DNA of 34,327 nucleotides. It comes from Candidatus Omnitrophota bacterium (lineage in GTDB: Bacteria; Omnitrophota; Gorgyraeia; B26-G9). The position numbers were made by a program, and so were the translations under genes. Positions 8,824-17,114 of this stretch are shown here, piece by piece; within the stretch, counting starts at the first letter, position 1; each line of letters starts with the position of its first letter. The notes under the pieces were generated by a model that saw only the letters and a program-made list of their open reading frames with translations, was not told the DNA's origin and did no database searches. The stretch covers positions 1 to 34,327 of the forward strand of contig JAHIOQ010000128.1 of the NCBI GenBank assembly GCA_018895275.1, in the 5' to 3' direction.

Positions 8824-9222
8824 TTATTTATTATTTAGAATTTGTTCTTTCCCGTTTTCGGCATTCTGCTGCGGCATCTCCATCTGCCGTTTCTCTTCCA
8901 CAAACCGCTTTCTCAATTCACGGTTTGCTTTATTGAAAAGAAACTCTTTAAAAGACATCGTCTTGCCTTTAGCCGTCGGATTAAGCTCCGCCCACATCTC
9001 ATCGGAATAATCCCCGATTATTTCCGGGGAGGTGATAAAAAGCTTCCCTGTATATTTATCAAAAACATATACCTCATTGGCCTGGTTATACACGGTAAAA
9101 GAATACCTGTCGCGATTCTGCATCTTTGAAATCGCGCACAGAATGATAATGAGCACAACAACAATTACGCTAAGCAGGAAATTATTTATTACCCGATAGT
9201 CCGGAAACGGATTTTCTTGCAC
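8824..9222 (-). CDS. Unknown single-anchor protein, 132 residues
   Basis: The product starts at GTG 9222 behind AAGGAG (9229-9234, 6-base spacing). It has one membrane helix (LLSVIVVVLIIILCAI, about residues 15-32), then a 100-residue soluble part with a short beta-rich patch (YSFTVYNQANEVYVFDKYTGKL) and a charged, Gln/Glu-rich C-terminal helix. The beta patch resembles small repeat-like strands that read a ligand (DKYTGKLF), but no family is recognised. It is probably an inner-membrane protein with a cytoplasmic or periplasmic tail. It ends in the hairpin-rich gap. Confidence 0.6.
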   Translation of the reverse strand: MQENPFPDYRVINNFLLSVIVVVLIIILCAISKMQNRDRYSFTVYNQANEVYVFDKYTGKLFITSPEIIGDYSDEMWAELNPTAKGKTMSFKEFLFNKANRELRKRFVEEKRQMEMPQQNAENGKEQILNNK

Positions 9223-9292
9223 AAGTTTCTCCTTTTCGCAATTCGCACTATGGCTTATCCGCGCTTTGCTCTATACGCCATGTGCTCATTGG

Positions 9293-9802
9293 TTAAAATA
9301 TTTCCCAATGAAATACCTGTTCCAGGCTGCGGCGTTTAACCTGTTTTATGTTCTGAACAGGAACACCGACAGAAATAATACTTATTAATTTCATACCCGC
9401 CGGCGCACCGAGCAACGCAGTTACTTTCTGCGCGTATTCTTTTTTATCCCCGGCAATCCAGCACGCGCCAAGCCCGGCGGACGTTGCCGCCAGCAGGATA
9501 TTCTCCGTTGCCGCGCAGCCGTCTTCAAGATAGTACTTTGTTTCCCGGCAAAAAACAACGATTGCCGCGGCAGCCGCGGCAACAAAAGCGCCGTTTGCCG
9601 CCAACCCCGCCAATTGCCGCAGTATTTCCTTATCCGTAACAGCCACAAACTCCCAAGGTTCAACCGCCCGCGCCGACGGAGCACGGCGCCCGGCGTCAAC
9701 AAGCCGTTCCAAAACCTCCCGGCTTATCTTTTCATCTGCGTACTCTCTGACGCTGGCTCTTGCGCAAAGCACTTCCTTAAATTCCATAAATAATTTATCC
9801 AT
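9293..9802 (-). CDS. Nitroreductase-family flavoprotein
   Basis: About 169 residues from ATG 9802 (a TTG at 9811 is in frame but less likely). The N-terminal FMN-binding block ARASVREYADEKIS and RRAPSARAVEPWEFV are diagnostic, as are the GCAATENILLAATSAGLGACWI helix and the final VGVP. These dimeric FMN enzymes reduce nitro groups, quinones or enones with NAD(P)H; some short members dehalogenate or act in cofactor metabolism. The substrate cannot be assigned. The next gene upstream, a PQ-loop protein, starts 26 bases away. Confidence 0.88.
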   Translation of the reverse strand: MDKLFMEFKEVLCARASVREYADEKISREVLERLVDAGRRAPSARAVEPWEFVAVTDKEILRQLAGLAANGAFVAAAAAAIVVFCRETKYYLEDGCAATENILLAATSAGLGACWIAGDKKEYAQKVTALLGAPAGMKLISIISVGVPVQNIKQVKRRSLEQVFHWEIF

Positions 9803-9827
9803 TTTTAACAAAGTCCTATCACTTAAT

Positions 9828-10088
9828 TCACTTTTTCCGGCTGCGAAATAAAACCGCGGTAAAAACCACGGCGCTGAATAAAATCAGGTTCGAAATATTA
9901 AAAGCCTTCCAGACAATATCCGTTGATTTTAATGCCGCCGGAAACATAAGCAGTAAACATCCCCACACCCCAAAAGCCCACAACAGACTTATATCCTGAG
10001 AAGATTTCCTGCGCACGATTCTTACGATAAGGGGAATATTCCAGAGCGGCAAAACAATTGCCGCAATAAACGCGATTTTCGTAACCAC
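9828..10088 (-). CDS. PQ-loop (SemiSWEET-like) small membrane protein
   Basis: An 86-residue protein with three membrane helices. The first helix ends in LPLWNIPLIVRIVRRKSSQD, which matches the PQ-loop pattern (Pro in helix one, basic loop, then S-x-D). Bacterial SemiSWEETs of this length dimerise to move sugars; other half-size PQ-loop proteins have unknown cargo. The start is GTG 10088, with AGGAG 4 bases upstream; ATG 10090 lies out of frame. Transport function is inferred from topology. Confidence 0.6.
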   Translation of the reverse strand: MVTKIAFIAAIVLPLWNIPLIVRIVRRKSSQDISLLWAFGVWGCLLLMFPAALKSTDIVWKAFNISNLILFSAVVFTAVLFRSRKK

Positions 10089-10124
10089 ATTACTCCTTGC
10101 TCCGTACTCAACATGTACGGCGAG

Positions 10125-10805
10125 CTAATCCATGATCCCGAAATTTCTCTTTACGTACTTACCGACTTTTATTTGATCCTCCGGAGAAATTTCTAAAAAC
10201 TCTATCCCCGCTTCATGCGCACCATCCGTTTTTGCCTGAGACCAGGCCACTATCGTACACAAGGCAATAATCTCTCCGTCTTCATCCGGCAGCTTGAAAG
10301 AAACCCGCAACTTAGTCCCCTTCTCCATTTCTTCTTTTATTACAAGCTTTAGTCCGGAAGCGCTGACATCAACGCTCTCGCAGTATTTAACTTCCGAGGA
10401 CAAGTCATCATATAAACGGTACCCGATAACCGCATTCAGTTTACAACGCACAAATTCCCGGCGGTCTTCAACCATCCCGACATTGCCTTTTATAAACTCC
10501 ACAATCAGGGCCTTGCCGCTATCATCTATCTGCGTAAATTCGACACCGGTATCGTATATCTGCATGCCCAGGTTACGCTGCCATTTTAATACGCCTTTTA
10601 CTTTTATCTCTTCTTTTAGCCCGGGAATCCGTAAAACTATATCCAAAAGCGCCCCCTTTACCAACGGCTTATCGCCGACCATTCTTACCCCGGAAATACT
10701 GATGTCCTGCAACTCCGCCACAGCAGGAGAATTACCGCTATCCTGCAGTTTATAACTTACCGTGGCATCAACTGCCAAACGAATAAACTTTCGGCGCTGT
10801 TCCAT
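10125..10805 (-). CDS. Tandem PilZ-domain c-di-GMP-binding protein
   Basis: A 226-residue cytoplasmic protein made of two PilZ domains. The first (about 3-108) shows RRKFIRL and DISISG; the second (about 112-222) shows DRREFVR and DVSASG. RxxxR followed by (D/N)xSxxG is the c-di-GMP-binding signature, and both copies keep it, so two ligand sites are likely. The protein probably relays c-di-GMP levels to motility, exopolysaccharide or transcription targets. It has a full AAAGGAGGTA ribosome site and its own promoter (10877-10904), so it appears to be independently expressed. Confidence 0.92.
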   Translation of the reverse strand: MEQRRKFIRLAVDATVSYKLQDSGNSPAVAELQDISISGVRMVGDKPLVKGALLDIVLRIPGLKEEIKVKGVLKWQRNLGMQIYDTGVEFTQIDDSGKALIVEFIKGNVGMVEDRREFVRCKLNAVIGYRLYDDLSSEVKYCESVDVSASGLKLVIKEEMEKGTKLRVSFKLPDEDGEIIALCTIVAWSQAKTDGAHEAGIEFLEISPEDQIKVGKYVKRNFGIMD

Positions 10806-10876
10806 ATTACTACCTCCTTTTTAACAATTATTGCATAACGACATTGTGTATTTGTTTACTCTAAGCATATATTGTT

Positions 10877-10904
10877 ACTATATAATAACCCATTTCTAAT
10901 TCAA
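10877..10904 (-). promoter_or_regulatory. Sigma70-type promoter of the PilZ gene
   Basis: On the minus strand TTGAAT (10899-10904) and TATAGT (10877-10882) are separated by 16 bases, about 70 bases upstream of the PilZ ATG. The remaining leader is AT-rich with no evident hairpin. Confidence 0.5.
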
Positions 10905-10962
10905 GCGCAAAGATTTTCGAGAATTTTCCGGCCTTTTTCCCAAAAGAAAGACTTTAATCTTT

Positions 10963-11034
10963 TCATACGGCAAGGCGGTAAATCTTATTTTTATAATCGG
11001 CAAATATCTGTTTAAAATCGTATTCCTGTTTCAT
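10963..11034 (-). pseudogene. Probable ECF sigma-factor N-terminal stub
   Basis: A 23-codon frame starts at ATG 11034, overlapping the deformylase stop (ATGA), the spacing of a translationally coupled gene. Its product, MKQEYDFKQIFADYKNKIYR and three more residues (LAV), resembles the first helix of sigma-70 region 2 in ECF factors (a xxYxxYKxxIYRLA pattern), where the protein normally continues for about 160 residues. Here a TGA follows directly and no continuation is found in the other frames before 10,880. I read it as the truncated start of a sigma-factor gene once co-transcribed with def; a short coincidence cannot be excluded. Confidence 0.35.
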
Positions 11035-11537
11035 GATTTTTCTTTTTTTAGATGGTCAACAATCAAAACTCCGTTCAAGTGATCTATTTCCTGCTGGATT
11101 GCCCGTGCCGCCAGGCCCTTAAACCGCTCATTAAATTGCCTTCCCTTTTCATCCAAAGCGCGCAGCTTTACGGCCTTTATCCTTTCGATATCGACAAAAG
11201 CTCCCGGCACGCTCAAACACCCTTCCTGTTCGCGGACAAGCCCTTTGCCGGAAATAATTTTCGGATTAACAAAGGCAATTATGTCCTCGGCCTGCCGGGA
11301 TAATATCCCGCCTTCTTCCAAATCATTTTTAATATACCCTCTCTTGAGCACAAAAACACGTTTTAATACGCCGATCTGCGGCGCGGCAAGCCCGACGCCG
11401 TGCGCTGTAGCGCGCAGGGTATCCTGAAGATCCTCTATCAGGGCGGCTAACATCGGGTCATTAATGTCTACAGCCACGGATTTCGACCGCAGCAAATATT
11501 CATCCGCAGGGCATGAAAGAATCTTTTTTACAGACAT
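11031..11537 (-). CDS. def: Peptide deformylase homologue with altered metal motif
   Basis: A 168-residue PDF-fold protein. Motif 1 is GVGLAAPQ (47-54) and motif 2 EGCLSVP (Cys107, a metal ligand). Motif 3 is QQEIDHLNG where the family has QHEIDHLNG: Gln149 (codon CAG) replaces the first metal-binding His, while Glu150 and His153 remain. Canonical PDF holds Fe/Zn with Cys-His-His and removes the formyl group from nascent proteins, so this copy may be weak, bind metal differently or be a non-catalytic paralogue; a sequencing error is also possible. The ribosome site GGAAG lies 8 bases ahead of the ATG. Confidence 0.85.
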   Translation of the reverse strand: MSVKKILSCPADEYLLRSKSVAVDINDPMLAALIEDLQDTLRATAHGVGLAAPQIGVLKRVFVLKRGYIKNDLEEGGILSRQAEDIIAFVNPKIISGKGLVREQEGCLSVPGAFVDIERIKAVKLRALDEKGRQFNERFKGLAARAIQQEIDHLNGVLIVDHLKKEKS

Positions 11538-11608
11538 AACAGTTTCTTCCGGTTAAAAAGGTTTCTATTAATTATTTGGAAACAAATCCTGCACATAATA
11601 TTCAATTC

Positions 11609-12850
11609 TCAATACACATCCGGTTCCGGGACCCGCATCAAATATAAATAACCGATAAGAAAAAACGGCAGAAAACAAAGCAAAACCAGCCTCTGTCCGA
11701 GCATGCCGAAAGGCTGCAGAATAATCAACAACACCCCCCACAGAATCGGGCCGATTATCCCCGAGAGATACCCGACAAAATTAAACAAACCGAACGCCTC
11801 TCCGGTCTTATCCCGCGGCACAATATTCATAACCAGCGCGCGGGCGACAACCCATGTAGCTCCCAGGCTGACACCGGCTAAGGCGCCGACAATCAGATGA
11901 AACGGCGGCACAACCAGGGCGCTGGCAACAAGACAAACCATCCATAACAAAAAAACAATCATCATCGCGCGCTTATAACCTATACGGTCACTAAGGATTC
12001 CCGACCCCAAGCTGCCGATTACCGCGAACAAGGTGGAAAAAGCGATAAAATTAATAATCTGCGCATCGTTCAGACCAAACGCCTTTGTCGCGTAAACAGA
12101 CATAAACAACATAATTGCCTGAATAACGCATAAGCCCAAAAACGCCGCTTTCAGAAATTCGCGTAATCCGCAATAACAATCGTCCGTGAATAACGTTGTT
12201 TTCAGGCGCTTGAATATCCGCACGATTTCCCCGCCGTCAAGCGGCGCCGCTTGCGGCCGGCGTTCCGGTACATGCGCGTCCTTTATAAAGATCATGCAGG
12301 GCAGGGCAAAAATAAAAAACAGCCCGCCGCTAAGCAAAAAAATCGCTCCATATCCTTTTGCCGCAATAACCGGCTTTGTAACCAGCAGGGCGATAATCGC
12401 GCCGAGATACCCGAACATCTTCCCCAGCCCGGAAATCAGCCCCCGATTTTCCTTACGGCTGATCGTAAGCATCAGAGAATTATAAAAAATAACTGCTTCC
12501 TGGCAGCCGATATTCGCGATCGCGAAAAAGAGCAATGCCGTCAGCACACTGTTCGTCAAGGCCAGAAGCATCGTAAAAACAATACATAACAACGTAAAAA
12601 ATATAAGAAACGGACTGTGTTTCCCGTGCATATCCGCGACCGTCCCCAATATCGGCGCCAGCAGGGCGATAAAAAACGTGGAGATGCCGAAGGCAAGACT
12701 GTAGAGCAATTCCGGCGCTTTTTTTTCTATGGTCAGCCAGCGGACAAAATACAAGGAAACGATATTTAAGGCAAAAAACTGATTTGCCATATCGTACATC
12801 GCCCAGGACAAAATCCGGCCGCCCTGATTTATCTTTTCCCTATTTATCAT
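11609..12850 (-). CDS. UMF1-family major-facilitator transporter
   Basis: About 413 residues from ATG 12850 with some twelve membrane helices. The N-terminal SWAMYDMANQFFALNIVSLYF is the hallmark of the UMF1/Atg22-like branch of the MFS, and SDRIGYKRAMM is the usual loop after helix 8 of MFS proteins. Fungal Atg22 exports amino acids from vacuoles; bacterial cargo is unknown. The frame stays open up to 12967 but that stretch is not hydrophobic and has no start signal. It is likely a monocistronic unit with a possible promoter at 12989-13017. Confidence 0.85.
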   Translation of the reverse strand: MINREKINQGGRILSWAMYDMANQFFALNIVSLYFVRWLTIEKKAPELLYSLAFGISTFFIALLAPILGTVADMHGKHSPFLIFFTLLCIVFTMLLALTNSVLTALLFFAIANIGCQEAVIFYNSLMLTISRKENRGLISGLGKMFGYLGAIIALLVTKPVIAAKGYGAIFLLSGGLFFIFALPCMIFIKDAHVPERRPQAAPLDGGEIVRIFKRLKTTLFTDDCYCGLREFLKAAFLGLCVIQAIMLFMSVYATKAFGLNDAQIINFIAFSTLFAVIGSLGSGILSDRIGYKRAMMIVFLLWMVCLVASALVVPPFHLIVGALAGVSLGATWVVARALVMNIVPRDKTGEAFGLFNFVGYLSGIIGPILWGVLLIILQPFGMLGQRLVLLCFLPFFLIGYLYLMRVPEPDVY

Positions 12851-12988
12851 TCGCGTATTATTTCCGGTTAAAGCAGCTGTTGTTATGTTCTTTTGTAAAC
12901 TTTGTGATGAATTGAAGCAAAATCGCAATACGCAAATTTTTTGCTTATTGGGTATCGGAATTTGCAACCTGTATTACCTTTACATAGT

Positions 12989-13017
12989 ATATAATATTCC
13001 CGTAAATCTGTCTGCAA
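12989..13017 (-). promoter_or_regulatory. Possible promoter and inverted repeat upstream of the transporter
   Basis: On the minus strand TTGCAG (13012-13017) and TTATAT (12989-12994) are 17 bases apart. The pair is framed by an inverted repeat AATTTGCA (12959-12966) / TGCAAATT (13013-13020) that could be an operator. The match is moderate and the leader to ATG 12850 is long (about 130 bases). Confidence 0.35.
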
Positions 13018-13020
13018 ATT

Positions 13021-13178
13021 TTTTTGTTTGCATGAGGCATTCTGCCGCTGGACTTGCGGTCAAAAGTCTCAAAAATCTACATGTACCACCCATTCTTTTT
13101 GCCAAACATCATTGATCCGGAAAATCTTCGGTTTGGATTTGAATTTCATAGCGATGCCTAATTCTTTTAATAATCATA
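13021..13178 (-). other. Intergenic stretch with a 26-residue orphan frame
   Basis: Between the transporter promoter and the glycosyltransferase stop I find no full gene. A short frame from ATG 13149 to TGA 13069 would give MKFKSKPKIFRINDVWQKEW plus six residues; the regular pattern looks like the start of a larger protein that has decayed, but no family is recognised. No terminator for the glycosyltransferase is evident. Confidence 0.2.
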
Positions 13179-14183
13179 TCATTTTTTTAACACCTGTTTG
13201 ATTTTTTCCATTACCTCTTCCGGCGTAATCTTTTCCATGCAAGGCCCCGGCCCCTTTGATTTACAGCTGCCGCCGTTTGTCCCCGGATAGCAGGGCATAC
13301 ATTCCAGCTCTCCCCGGGAATTGGTGATATACTCTTTGTGAAAGAAAGGGTAAATAAACTCACTGTCTGTAGCCCCGTATAAACCGACCGTGGGTATTCT
13401 CATGCAGCTGGCCAGATGAAGGAAGCTTGTATCCGGGCCGATGAATAAATCCATGTTATGTATAAGTACGGAAGATTCATCTATTGAACTATTATCAATA
13501 AGTGTTACTGCTTTCGAAGATATTTTTTGTTTGAATTGCTTTTCCCACTCGATTGAGCCTGTCTTGCCGATAAGGAAGATCTTTGCTTTGAATTCCTCGC
13601 TTAATTTATCTATCAAAGTGTTCCAGTGTTCGACAGGCCAGCATTTAAGCGCCCATCCTGCCAGCGGCATAATGCCGACTTTAAAGGTATCTTTAGTCAC
13701 TTTATGTGTCAAAAAAAGCTGCTTTATGTAATTTATCTGCTTATCAGAAAACTTAAATTCATACTTCGGTTCTTTTGCCTCGATTCCCAGTTTTGACAGA
13801 AGCCGCATGTACTTTTGAGCAACATGGTATGTATTGTCACGAACATCGCTTTTTTTAAGCTTTACTATTGCAGGGATATTGAAGAAATAATACATCTGCA
13901 TGTCTCTGAGTATGATGCCTAAGTCAAATTTACAAGAGCGTATCTTTCTTATAAAACGCAAATACCCTGTGATCCCTTTATCTTCGCCGTGCTTATCAAA
14001 GATTATAAGCTCGTCAACGCCTGAAACAACTATTCCTAACCGAGAGGATTTTTTTGAGGTTACAAAGCTGATCCGCGCATCAGGATATGCCCTGCGCAAA
14101 GGATATACTACAGCAAGGTCATAACAGACATCTCCGATATTACTGTGGCCGAATATTAGTATATTTTTATAATTCTTTGTCAT
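13179..14183 (-). CDS. GT9-family (heptosyltransferase-like) glycosyltransferase
   Basis: A 334-residue GT-B enzyme. The N-terminal ILIFGHSNIGDVCYDLAVVYP is the GT9 nucleotide-sugar/acceptor fold start, and the C-terminal DLFIGPDTSFLHLASCMRIP is the family donor-site motif, followed by VGLYGATDSEF. The late Cys-rich stretch (CMPCYPG to GPCM) also recurs in the family. WaaF/WaaC-type members add ADP-heptose to the lipopolysaccharide core; this copy is diverged (Phe-Leu in place of the usual Gly before HLA) and its sugar is uncertain. It has an AGGAAAG ribosome site. It marks the left border of the defence-gene debris and may be backbone or cargo. Confidence 0.88.
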   Translation of the reverse strand: MTKNYKNILIFGHSNIGDVCYDLAVVYPLRRAYPDARISFVTSKKSSRLGIVVSGVDELIIFDKHGEDKGITGYLRFIRKIRSCKFDLGIILRDMQMYYFFNIPAIVKLKKSDVRDNTYHVAQKYMRLLSKLGIEAKEPKYEFKFSDKQINYIKQLFLTHKVTKDTFKVGIMPLAGWALKCWPVEHWNTLIDKLSEEFKAKIFLIGKTGSIEWEKQFKQKISSKAVTLIDNSSIDESSVLIHNMDLFIGPDTSFLHLASCMRIPTVGLYGATDSEFIYPFFHKEYITNSRGELECMPCYPGTNGGSCKSKGPGPCMEKITPEEVMEKIKQVLKK

Positions 14184-14208
14184 AAAAATCTTTCCTATTT
14201 AATATGTG

Positions 14209-14656
14209 TTATAGTTTAATCTTCCGCTTTCCAACTGTAAATGATGACGCACTCGCCCTTTTAAATTGCTTCTTTAGAGCATTCAGGAATATTTCCTTGG
14301 ATTTGTCGATCTCTATGTGAAGTTCCTCGTATTCCTTTCGCAGCTTACTGTCCACGAGCAGAGTCGAAGTTTTCTCCGTGTGGCCGATATCTTCGTCCGT
14401 CATAGGGGCGAATGACAGAGACGCTTTCCTTAGGCAAATCAAGACCGTTCTCATCGGTGATTTTTCTATTACACACTCGATCTGGGAATATCCGATCCTT
14501 GGACGCCGTCGCGTCAGCTGCGTCCTTGAAGGCCTGTGCCAGGGAAGACTTCATCGCGCCATTGGCGGCATAGATGGCGTAAGCCTTTTTCTGGGAGAAA
14601 TCGAACTGCGTCTGAAGCTTCTTGATCCCGTAGCAATTTTCTAGGTCAACATTCAA
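14209..14656 (-). pseudogene. Frameshifted fragment of a MKSS-type AAA ATPase
   Basis: Two overlapping frames together resemble the N-terminal part of a defence-type ATPase. The first (14656 to 14345) gives LENCYGIKKLQTQFDF and AIYAANGAMKSSLAQAF, a P-loop variant (xPNGxMKSS/T) typical of AAA_13/RloC-like proteins. The second (from about 14400 to 14209) continues IGHTEKTSTLLVDSKLRKEYEELH. A frameshift near 14395-14420 joins them. An intact member would be 600 or more residues, so most of the gene is missing. The first frame opens at TTG with no usable start spacing. Not functional as it stands. Confidence 0.65.
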
Positions 14657-14718
14657 CTCCCTTAATGCCTATAAAACAAGCCCCTGCTTTGCCGCAAAAT
14701 CCTGCATACATGCGGGGG

Positions 14719-16062
14719 TCATAATTTCGGGGCGCAATTTGCCAAGTCCCGTTCAACCGTTCCCACCGCATAAATCGGCGCCAAACAGCGTTTTCCTTTA
14801 CATTCGCTATTACGCGCAGACAATATGTACGACCGTTCCGGATGATACCGTGCTTCAAAAACACCAAGGCTTTTCGAGTGCGTCACTCTTCCCGATTTGA
14901 CTTCCAGGGGAACGATACCGAGGCCGGTTGAAAGTAGAAATTCAACCTCAGCTGTTTTCCCCATCCAGCAATACAGATTTGCCGCCCTTGACGCTGTCAA
15001 TTCCTGGGCCACAAAGTTTTCAGCAACATATCCCTGATAACTTCCGAAACCGTACTGCAATATCGTCGCCGGTTGAATATCGCTGATTGCGCCCAGCATT
15101 CCAATATCAAACATATAGAGCTTGAAATTGTTTTCGCAAGCGTATGCGGAAAGCGGTACCGCCGCCGTATCTACTATAAAGGTTTTAAGAATAAGCCCGG
15201 CATTTGTAAGCCAGTCAATCGGGCCGCTCAGCCTTTCAAAATCACGCATACCCGGGACCGCATCTTTAAACCTGAACTTCGGGGCCGAACCATCTATGTT
15301 CCGGGCAAGCTGCGCCGGGATATTGCGCCACAACCGTTCGATGTGGATCGCATTGGTTTTTCCGCTGTGTTTTGCAATATCCGCAAGGTATGCGCTGAAA
15401 AGATCGCGTTGGATTTTCCGTACCCGGATCATTGTTTCAAACAGATTGGTTCGGTCATTCGCATAGGCAAGCACAACGGACGGCAATCCTCCTGTGACAA
15501 GATACCGCTTCCACTGTTCCCACAACCGGTCATGCGCAAGTGCCGGATAGGGCTCATGAAGATTCCGATTCTGCAGGAGCCCGAAAAGCTCCTCCTCTCC
15601 TGTCCCTTCCAGAAATTCCTCGAAATCCAGCGGATGCAGGTCGAGGAATTCGATTTTACCAACAGGAAAAGGCTCGACATTCAATGTGACACCAAGAAGC
15701 GACCCTGCGGCGCATATTGCACAATGGGGCATTTCTTCGTAAAAATATTTTAAACTTGTCAGTGCGCGGCCGCAGCGTTGAATCTCGTCGAAAATGACAA
15801 TGTCCTGCCCAGGATCGATATTGCTGTTTCGGTAAAACCGCAGTTCATCGATGATGCGCTGCGGCTTAAGGTCTTTTTCGAATATCCGCGAAATCCGCTC
15901 ATCTTCTTCGAAATTAAAATAATGACAATTTCTGAATTCCTTTTGCCCGAATTCTTTGAGTGAAAACGTCTTACCAACCTGCCGCGCACCACGTAAAATC
16001 AGCGGTTTTCGTTGAGCGGAATTTTTCCATGTAATAAGTTTTTTTTCAATTTTACGCTTCAT
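14719..16062 (-). CDS. AAA_14/DUF4143 ATPase, copy 1
   Basis: A 447-residue protein with an N-terminal P-loop domain (Walker A GARQVGKT at 25-32, Walker B IVIFDEIQRC about 88-96, sensor-like AAGSLLG), a winged-helix-like middle and a C-terminal DUF4143 domain whose AEVEFLL ... VPLEVKSG matches a degenerate PD-(D/E)xK nuclease core. The family is abundant in candidate-phylum and archaeal genomes; its role is unproven, with mobile-element, toxin-antitoxin and defence roles proposed. It shares domain order with the gene at 17081-18421 but is clearly diverged. The promoter at 16070-16098 sits so close that the mRNA may be leaderless; no ribosome site is seen. Confidence 0.88.
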   Translation of the reverse strand: MKRKIEKKLITWKNSAQRKPLILRGARQVGKTFSLKEFGQKEFRNCHYFNFEEDERISRIFEKDLKPQRIIDELRFYRNSNIDPGQDIVIFDEIQRCGRALTSLKYFYEEMPHCAICAAGSLLGVTLNVEPFPVGKIEFLDLHPLDFEEFLEGTGEEELFGLLQNRNLHEPYPALAHDRLWEQWKRYLVTGGLPSVVLAYANDRTNLFETMIRVRKIQRDLFSAYLADIAKHSGKTNAIHIERLWRNIPAQLARNIDGSAPKFRFKDAVPGMRDFERLSGPIDWLTNAGLILKTFIVDTAAVPLSAYACENNFKLYMFDIGMLGAISDIQPATILQYGFGSYQGYVAENFVAQELTASRAANLYCWMGKTAEVEFLLSTGLGIVPLEVKSGRVTHSKSLGVFEARYHPERSYILSARNSECKGKRCLAPIYAVGTVERDLANCAPKL

Positions 16063-16069
16063 GTTTAAT

Positions 16070-16098
16070 AATATACCATTTTAGTGTATTATTTGCAA
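16070..16098 (-). promoter_or_regulatory. Promoter predicting a leaderless mRNA
   Basis: On the minus strand TTGCAA (16093-16098) and TATATT (16070-16075) are separated by exactly 17 bases. Only 7 bases follow the -10 box before ATG 16062, so transcription would begin at or next to the start codon. No Shine-Dalgarno sequence is present, in contrast to most genes in this window. Confidence 0.55.
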
Positions 16099-16147
16099 GC
16101 AATAAATGCCACTTAACGGTACTTTTAGCCACTTAAGCAATAAAGAC

Positions 16148-16333
16148 CTATACTGAGTTCTTCTTAAACTCAACCCATTTTACAGATTCTTGAGCATTTG
16201 CAATTGCCTCTTTCACTGCGGGAAAATATTTGGAACCGCTGATATCCTGCACTTCTGCGGGGAAACAGAATGCCTTTGCGGACAGCATTAACAGTATAAG
16301 AACAAACAGGAAGATTCGTAAACACTTTTTCAT
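16148..16333 (-). pseudogene. PLD-like gene 5' fragment, copy A
   Basis: A 61-codon frame coding for a signal peptide (MKKCLRIFLFVLILLM, cleavage near AFC/FPA) followed by VQDISGSKYFPAVKEAIANA and QESVK, then an unrelated tail WVEFKKNSV and a stop. The conserved part is the start of a phospholipase-D-like domain (xYFPAVKEAIxxAxESIKVVMF), which in a full protein continues for several hundred residues to the HKD motifs. It shares the head of the copies at 19433-19702 and 20970-21230 but is the most diverged. A short exported peptide could still be made. Confidence 0.6.
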
Positions 16334-16335
16334 TT

Positions 16336-16596
16336 CTAATTAACCGCCCGCTCATGAAATACATTCGCTCGATAAACACAGATTAACGCTGTTTGATGCA
16401 CAAATCCTGCTCCTAACGTATATGCCCAGAGTATTTCTTTTTGCACAAACTGCGCTTTTTTCTGCTCAATCTCGTTCGCGGCAATGCCTTTTTGCCGTAA
16501 AATCTTCCCGTATTGGCAAAGAATATTCTGAAATAGCCAGTTGCTGTATCCGGTGGTTTGATAATTTATGCCGTGGATAAATACAAGATTGATCAT
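16336..16596 (-). pseudogene. Truncated alpha/beta-hydrolase-like 5' fragment
   Basis: From ATG 16596, behind GGAAAG at good spacing, the frame begins INLVFIHGINYQTTGYSNWL, a first beta strand and an HG turn as in alpha/beta hydrolases, and continues to about EILWAYTLG. The last 25 residues look unrelated. An intact enzyme would need at least 200 residues and a nucleophile elbow, which is missing. A longer reading up to 16830 only overlaps the DinD remnant out of frame. It ends 2 bases before PLD copy A. Confidence 0.45.
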
Positions 16597-16654
16597 GGTT
16601 TTTCTTTCCGCTGCTGCTCGGTTTTTGCTGTTCGCTAACTGCCTTTTGCTATCC

Positions 16655-17114
16655 TTATGACTTGTTTTTTGTATCTTTTGCGATTTTTTTGCCTTCCGAA
16701 TTAATCCGCCTCTGCAGCTTTTTAATATCTTCTTCCGGAGGCAGCGCTTCGGGTTTAATGCCGCTTTTTCCCAGCAGATCCCGGACGTCTTTGTTATTCT
16801 TGACATGCTCATTGGTAATCGCCGGTTCACCGCGCAGATCGTTCTTTTTCGTATTAAAACTCGTAATTTCGGCAGCCAGATCTTTGGCTTTGATGGTAAT
16901 GGTCGGCAAAAAATCGGCCAGCGGCCGGCTCTCTGGGACAGCCAGTTTTTTCTTCATCTCAAGCGTCGTATAATTCCTACTTGCGGGTTTGGATGGCAAA
17001 ATAGCTTTGGGCAAAGGCGATTTGTTCTTTTCTGGGGTCACCGTTTTGAGCAATGAGATAGCAAGCGTAACGGGTTAACCTCATATCGTCGACTTCACGT
17101 TCGCTTCCTGAGCC
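16655..17114 (-). pseudogene. 5'-truncated, broken dinD-like gene
   Basis: Two frames recover the C-terminal half of a DNA-damage-inducible protein D homologue. From about 17114 the reading [20 protein letters not shown] and [20 protein letters not shown] ends at a TAG (16977-16979) that replaces the Gln codon of the conserved TRKQEL. After a frameshift the second frame carries LADFLPTITIKAKDLAAEIT, ITNEHVKNNKDVRDLL and LPPEEDIKKLQRR. The N-terminal Bro-like half is absent: its place is taken by the AAA_14 gene upstream, whose last about 11 codons are DinD DNA read in another frame. Confidence 0.75.

Noticed and set aside
12851-12967. Longer N-terminus of the UMF1-type transporter
   Set aside because: The segment is polar, lacks a start signal and precedes the family's normal first helix.
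16597-16830. Upstream extension of the alpha/beta-hydrolase frame
   Set aside because: The extra 78 codons are the dinD remnant read out of frame; the ATG at 16596 has the ribosome site.
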